From: Vibrio plantisponsor
GTDB lineage: Bacteria; Pseudomonadota; Gammaproteobacteria; Enterobacterales; Vibrionaceae
Assembly: GCF_013041605.1 (NCBI RefSeq)
Contig: NZ_JABEQC010000016.1
Location: 1 to 64,000 of the forward strand
Reading direction: 5' to 3'
DNA length: 64,000 nucleotides
Positions within the stretch are counted from its first letter, which is position 1, and every line of letters starts with the position of its first letter. Positions 60,787 through 64,000 of this stretch are shown here, in pieces. The notes under the pieces were generated by a model. It saw only the letters and a list, made by a program, of their open reading frames with translations. It was not told the origin of the DNA and searched no databases. A program made the position numbers and the translations under genes.

Positions 60787-61671
60787 ATGTCGTCTAAACG
60801 TGGTTTAGGAAAAGGACTGGATGCGTTATTGGCAACCAGTTCTCTTGCTCGTGAAAAGCAACAAGTGGCATCACACAGTCAAGAGATGTCTTCTGACGGT
60901 GAGCTGCAGGATATCGCGATTGCGAGCTTGAAGCCGGGTATTTACCAGCCCCGTAAAGATATGTCTCCTGAAGCTTTGGAAGAGCTGTCTGCATCCATTC
61001 AATCTCAAGGTATTATTCAGCCGATCGTTGTTCGCCCATTAAATACAGGTGGCTACGAAATTATTGCTGGTGAGCGTCGTTGGAGAGCAGCAAAGCAAGC
61101 GGGTTTGAAGCAAGTCCCTTGTTTGATCAAACTAGTGGATGATCGTGCGGCGATCGCGATGGCGTTGATCGAAAATATTCAGCGTGAAGATCTTAATGCG
61201 ATTGAAGAAGCACAAGCTTTAGAGCGTCTGCAAGATGAATTTAAACTGACTCACCAACAAGTCGCGGATGTTATTGGTAAGTCGAGAACAACGGTCAGTA
61301 ACCTACTTCGTCTTAACCAGCTGGCTGACGCTGTTAAGCGTTTAGTTGAAACCAAACAGTTAGAGATGGGGCATGCTCGTGCTCTGTTAATGCTGGAAGG
61401 TGAACGACAAGAAGAGATTGCAGAGCGAGTTGCTAAGAAGCAATTAACAGTGCGTCAGACTGAGCAATTAGTGAAAAAATGTCTCTCAGACACAACTGAA
61501 GAAAAAAATGTGCTTGAAGACGTAGAAATACAACAAATGTCACAAAAACTTAGTGAAAACTTAGGTGCAAAAGTGTCAATTGTCCGTTCCAAAAATGGTA
61601 AATCTAAGGTAACGATTAGCCTTGATGAACCCCAGAAACTAGAGCAATTGGTTGCAAAGCTGCAAGCCTAA
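60787..61671 (+). CDS. parB: chromosome partitioning protein ParB
   Basis: CTPase/DNA-binding protein that loads at parS sites and spreads. The 294-residue protein opens MSSKRGLGKGLDALL (ParA-interaction), then the ParB/Srx domain with GIYQPRKDM and the CTP-binding GERRWRAAKQAG (about 93-104), the helix-turn-helix ENIQREDLNAIEEAQAL to KSRTTVSNLLRL, and a C-terminal dimer domain. No perfect parS is found in the window; one near match lies in recF. Confidence 0.97.
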   Translation: MSSKRGLGKGLDALLATSSLAREKQQVASHSQEMSSDGELQDIAIASLKPGIYQPRKDMSPEALEELSASIQSQGIIQPIVVRPLNTGGYEIIAGERRWRAAKQAGLKQVPCLIKLVDDRAAIAMALIENIQREDLNAIEEAQALERLQDEFKLTHQQVADVIGKSRTTVSNLLRLNQLADAVKRLVETKQLEMGHARALLMLEGERQEEIAERVAKKQLTVRQTEQLVKKCLSDTTEEKNVLEDVEIQQMSQKLSENLGAKVSIVRSKNGKSKVTISLDEPQKLEQLVAKLQA

Positions 61672-61769
61672 GTGACATAATCGGTCGGCGTCACATTTCT
61701 GAGAAAAAAGAATTTTGTGTGAAAAATGTTGGTTAGCGAACAAAAATGTAACATAAGATTGTATTTACG

Positions 61770-61797
61770 TTGCATTAGTTTTGCGCCTTCGTATAAT
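61770..61797 (+). promoter_or_regulatory. candidate atp operon promoter
   Basis: TTGCAT, 16-base spacer, perfect TATAAT. The start point would be near 61804, about 57 bases before atpI, which has AGAGGT in front of its ATG. Confidence 0.72.
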
Positions 61798-61860
61798 TTT
61801 CGCGAATTTCTCAACATTACTATTTTTTAGTGTTGGGAATGTAACTAGAGGTACGAATAC

Positions 61861-62250
61861 ATGGTAGCTGCGTTGGCTAGGCCAGGACGAGAGCTTGCAA
61901 AGCAATTGTTAATGATCCAGTCTGGCGCGGTTATGGTTGTGGCAGCAGGGATGACTATTGCTGTAAATGCTGATTGGGGATTTTCAGCGCTGGTTGGGGG
62001 AGGCATTTGTGTCTTTGCCAATGCGGTTTTTGCGCTGTGTGCTTTTATGTTTAGTGGAGCTCGCGCTGCAAAGCGTATCGCGGTCTCTTTTTACACTGGT
62101 GAAGCACTTAAAATTCTTATTACAGTCGTTTTATTCTCTGTTGCTTACATGTATATGCAGGTGGAACTTGTTCCCCTGAAACTAACCTATTTGCTGGCTC
62201 TAGGTATTAATATCTGTGCGCCAGTGCTATTCATTAACAACAAAAAATAG
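61861..62250 (+). CDS. atpI: ATP synthase assembly protein AtpI
   Basis: A 129-residue inner-membrane protein (E. coli 126) with four hydrophobic segments, thought to help assemble the c-ring and possibly take up Mg2+. It begins MVAALARPGRELAKQLL and is first in the ATP synthase operon, with atpB starting eight bases after its stop. Sequence conservation in this family is low, so assignment rests on position and hydrophobic pattern. Confidence 0.93.
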   Translation: MVAALARPGRELAKQLLMIQSGAVMVVAAGMTIAVNADWGFSALVGGGICVFANAVFALCAFMFSGARAAKRIAVSFYTGEALKILITVVLFSVAYMYMQVELVPLKLTYLLALGINICAPVLFINNKK

Positions 62251-62258
62251 GATGAGTT

Positions 62259-63071
62259 ATGGCTGCGCCAGGTGAAGCGCTAACATCGTCCGGATACATT
62301 GAACACCACCTAACCAACCTGTCTTTATACAAGCTGGGTTTAGTTGGGTCGGAAACAAGTTTCTGGAACGTACATATCGATAGCCTGTTTTTTTCTTTGT
62401 TTACTGGACTGATCTTCCTTTGGATTTTCCGTTCTGTAGCGAAGAAGGCAACAGCGGGTGTACCAGGCAAGCTACAGTGTTTTGTTGAAATAGTGGTTGA
62501 ATTTGTCGATACCAACGTCAAAGACACCTTCCATGGACGCAATCCACTAATAGCACCGCTGGCACTGACTATCTTTTGTTGGGTATTGCTAATGAACATC
62601 ATGGACTTAGTGCCAATTGATTTCTTGCCGTATCCAGCACAGCATTGGCTAGGTATCCCTTACTTGAAAGTGGTTCCTTCTGCTGATGTGAACATCACCA
62701 TGGCTATGGCACTAGGTGTATTTGCTCTGATGATTTATTACAGCATCAAAGTAAAAGGCCTAGGCGGTTTTGCGAAAGAATTAGCATTACATCCATTTAA
62801 TCACCCAGTGATGATTCCGTTTAACCTACTAATTGAAGTGGTATCGCTACTAGCTAAGCCTCTTTCACTTGGTATGCGTCTATTCGGTAACATGTTCGCA
62901 GGTGAGGTTGTATTTATTCTTATCGCAGCGATGCTACCATGGTATTTACAATGGATGGGTTCACTACCGTGGGCTATTTTCCATATTCTTGTAATTCTGA
63001 TTCAGTCCTTTGTGTTCATGATGTTGACTATCGTTTATCTGTCAATGGCACACGAAGACAGTGATCATTAA
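62259..63071 (+). CDS. atpB: ATP synthase F0 subunit a
   Basis: Proton-channel stator subunit. The 270-residue protein (E. coli 271) has the conserved LGMRLFGNMFAGEVVF segment with the essential Arg (about residue 209) and LPWAIFHILVILIQSFVFMML near the C-terminus. GGATGAGTT precedes the ATG. It is followed by atpE after 53 bases, a gap that in E. coli contains a translational enhancer for atpE. Confidence 0.98.
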   Translation: MAAPGEALTSSGYIEHHLTNLSLYKLGLVGSETSFWNVHIDSLFFSLFTGLIFLWIFRSVAKKATAGVPGKLQCFVEIVVEFVDTNVKDTFHGRNPLIAPLALTIFCWVLLMNIMDLVPIDFLPYPAQHWLGIPYLKVVPSADVNITMAMALGVFALMIYYSIKVKGLGGFAKELALHPFNHPVMIPFNLLIEVVSLLAKPLSLGMRLFGNMFAGEVVFILIAAMLPWYLQWMGSLPWAIFHILVILIQSFVFMMLTIVYLSMAHEDSDH

Positions 63072-63124
63072 TATATAGCTTTTATTTGGGCACAATTAGC
63101 CAACAACTATAATTGGAGATAGTA

Positions 63125-63379
63125 ATGGAAACTTTACTGAGCTTTTCTGCAATCGCCGTAGGTATCATCGTCGGTCTTGCTTCTCTTGGTACAGCGATTG
63201 GTTTCGCACTTCTAGGTGGTAAATTCCTTGAAGGTGCAGCTCGTCAACCAGAAATGGCTCCTATGCTACAAGTTAAGATGTTCATCATCGCGGGTCTACT
63301 GGATGCGGTTCCTATGATCGGTATCGTAATCGCACTTCTATTTACATTCGCGAACCCATTTGTTGGTCAATTAGGTTAA
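63125..63379 (+). CDS. atpE: ATP synthase F0 subunit c
   Basis: Proteolipid of the rotor ring. The 84-residue protein (E. coli 79) is a two-helix hairpin with the polar loop ARQPE (about 39-43) and the ion-carrying Asp60 in AGLLDAVPMIG. The residues around Asp60 resemble H+-type rather than Na+-type rings, though this is not decisive. TTGGAG precedes the ATG that begins METLLSF; four in-frame codons upstream contain this site and are not translated. Confidence 0.97.
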   Translation: METLLSFSAIAVGIIVGLASLGTAIGFALLGGKFLEGAARQPEMAPMLQVKMFIIAGLLDAVPMIGIVIALLFTFANPFVGQLG

Positions 63380-63454
63380 TCACGTTTTGCCAGAGGCAAG
63401 CTTTTTTAGGTTTGCCATTGATTAATACTAAGTCCATATAGAGGGGTAGCTGTT

Positions 63455-63925
63455 GTGAATATGAACGCAACTCTGCTAGGTCAAGCTCTGTCTTTCGCAC
63501 TATTTGTGTGGTTCTGCATGAAGTATGTATGGCCACCAATCATGCAAGCGATTGAAGAACGTCAGAAGAAAATTGCTGACGGTTTGCAAGCCGCTGAGCG
63601 TGCAAAAAAAGACTTAGATCTAGCACAAGCCAACGCTTCCGATTCTTTGAAAGAAGCGAAGCGCACAGCAACAGAGGTCATCGAGCAAGCGAACAAGCGC
63701 AAAGCTCAAATTCTAGATGAAGCACGTGAGGAAGCTCAGGCAGAACGCCAGAAAATCCTTGCTCAAGCAGAATCAGAAGTTGAAGCTGAACGTAATCGTG
63801 CCCGCGATGAGCTGCGCAAACAAGTTGCAACTCTGGCAATTGCTGGTGCTGAGAAGATTCTTGAGCGTTCTATCGATAAAGATGCGCATAAAGATATTCT
63901 CGACAACATTACTGCAAAACTTTAA
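63455..63925 (+). CDS. atpF: ATP synthase F0 subunit b
   Basis: Peripheral stalk subunit. The 156-residue protein equals E. coli AtpF in length and pattern: N-terminal membrane helix LLGQALSFALFVWFCMKYVW (about 7-26), then a long charged coiled coil. The start is GTG (MNMNATLLGQ, aligning with E. coli MNLNATILGQ) eight bases after AGAGGGG; the ATG two codons later is too far from that site. The atpH ATG lies 14 bases after the stop. Confidence 0.96.
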   Translation: MNMNATLLGQALSFALFVWFCMKYVWPPIMQAIEERQKKIADGLQAAERAKKDLDLAQANASDSLKEAKRTATEVIEQANKRKAQILDEAREEAQAERQKILAQAESEVEAERNRARDELRKQVATLAIAGAEKILERSIDKDAHKDILDNITAKL

Positions 63926-63939
63926 GTCTGGGGGCGCGA

Positions 63940-64000
63940 ATGTCTAATTTGACTACTATTGCTCGCCCCTACGCTAAAGCAGCTTTTGACTTTGCGGTAG
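63940..64000 (+). CDS. atpH: ATP synthase F1 subunit delta, 5' fragment
   Basis: The first 20 codons, MSNLTTIARPYAKAAFDFAV, match the N-terminus of the delta (OSCP) subunit, and the gene runs off the right edge. GGGGGCG precedes the ATG. It continues the atpIBEFH order, so atpAGDC should follow outside the window. Confidence 0.94.
   Translation, partial: MSNLTTIARPYAKAAFDFAV

Noticed and set aside
1..64000. Mobile elements, CRISPR arrays, toxin-antitoxin or defence islands
   Set aside because: No transposase, integrase, repeat-spacer pattern, tRNA-flanked island or compositional break was seen; every long frame is accounted for by core genes.

Overview
The window is a 64 kb origin-proximal piece of a gammaproteobacterial chromosome, almost certainly chromosome 1 of a Vibrio or close relative. 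The evidence is the gene order (rrn / yrdA-aroE-hemF / purEK / dprA-def-fmt-rsmB-trkAH / ccoG-srkA-dsbA / ilvGMDA / glyQS / ibpA / gyrB-recF-dnaN-dnaA / rpmH-rnpA-yidDC-mnmE-mioC / oriC / mnmG-rsmG-parAB-atp), protein sequences that closely parallel Escherichia coli orthologues, a UPF0016 manganese exporter of the MneA type behind a yybP-ykoY riboswitch, and short Vibrio-type hypotheticals. The species cannot be fixed from the sequence alone. I see no insertion sequences, prophage, CRISPR array, integron or tRNA genes; codon and base usage look uniform, so this is conserved core genome with a few local curiosities rather than an island.

Layout. 1-450: the 5' end of a 16S rRNA gene leaving the window on the minus strand, with boxA and tandem promoters P2 and P1. 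570-9001: yrdA (+), then yrdB-aroE-hemF-tsaC (-), purEK (+, PurR-type operator), and yrdD-smg-dprA-lysM protein (-). 9140-15471: def-fmt-rsmB-trkA-trkH-DUF3157 (+). 15468-17530: a hemolysin III-like membrane protein and a Spo0M-like arrestin-fold protein (-), then a structured leader and a 55-codon gene (+). 17594-21228: yihD, ccoG, srkA, dsbA (+). 21266-23811: yihG-type acyltransferase and comM (-). 23930-29690: attenuator-controlled ilvGMDA. 29814-35648: katG, a long AT-rich spacer, acuI, a LysR regulator, two small membrane proteins and tusA. 35787-36545: mneA with its Mn2+ riboswitch. 36775-43740: glyQS, avtA, ibpA (sigma-32 promoter plus ROSE-like thermometer) and an acyl-CoA synthetase. 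43827-49928: the gyrB-recF-dnaN-dnaA block on the minus strand. 50226-52447: an amino-acid ABC importer. 52700-56965: rpmH to mioC. About 57009-57449: oriC. 57450-64000: mnmG, rsmG, parA, parB and the start of the F0F1 ATP synthase operon, cut in atpH.

How it fits together. The right half gathers the replication and segregation machinery around oriC (initiator, clamp, gyrase, ParAB) with highly expressed translation and membrane-insertion genes (L34, RNase P protein, YidD, YidC) and ATP synthase, the usual dosage-driven arrangement next to the origin. The left half combines translation maturation (def, fmt, rsmB, tsaC), purine and branched-chain amino-acid synthesis, potassium uptake, DNA uptake and recombination (dprA, comM), cytochrome oxidase assembly and periplasmic disulfide formation.

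Least explained: a folded leader with a direct repeat and a stem that shows the ribosome-binding site and start codon in its loop, ahead of a 55-codon basic protein (17155-17530). Also worth a look are a 19-codon leader ORF coupled to ccoG, a one-mismatch parS-like palindrome in the end of recF, a LysR-type palindrome before acuI, and a terminator that insulates oriC from mioC transcription.
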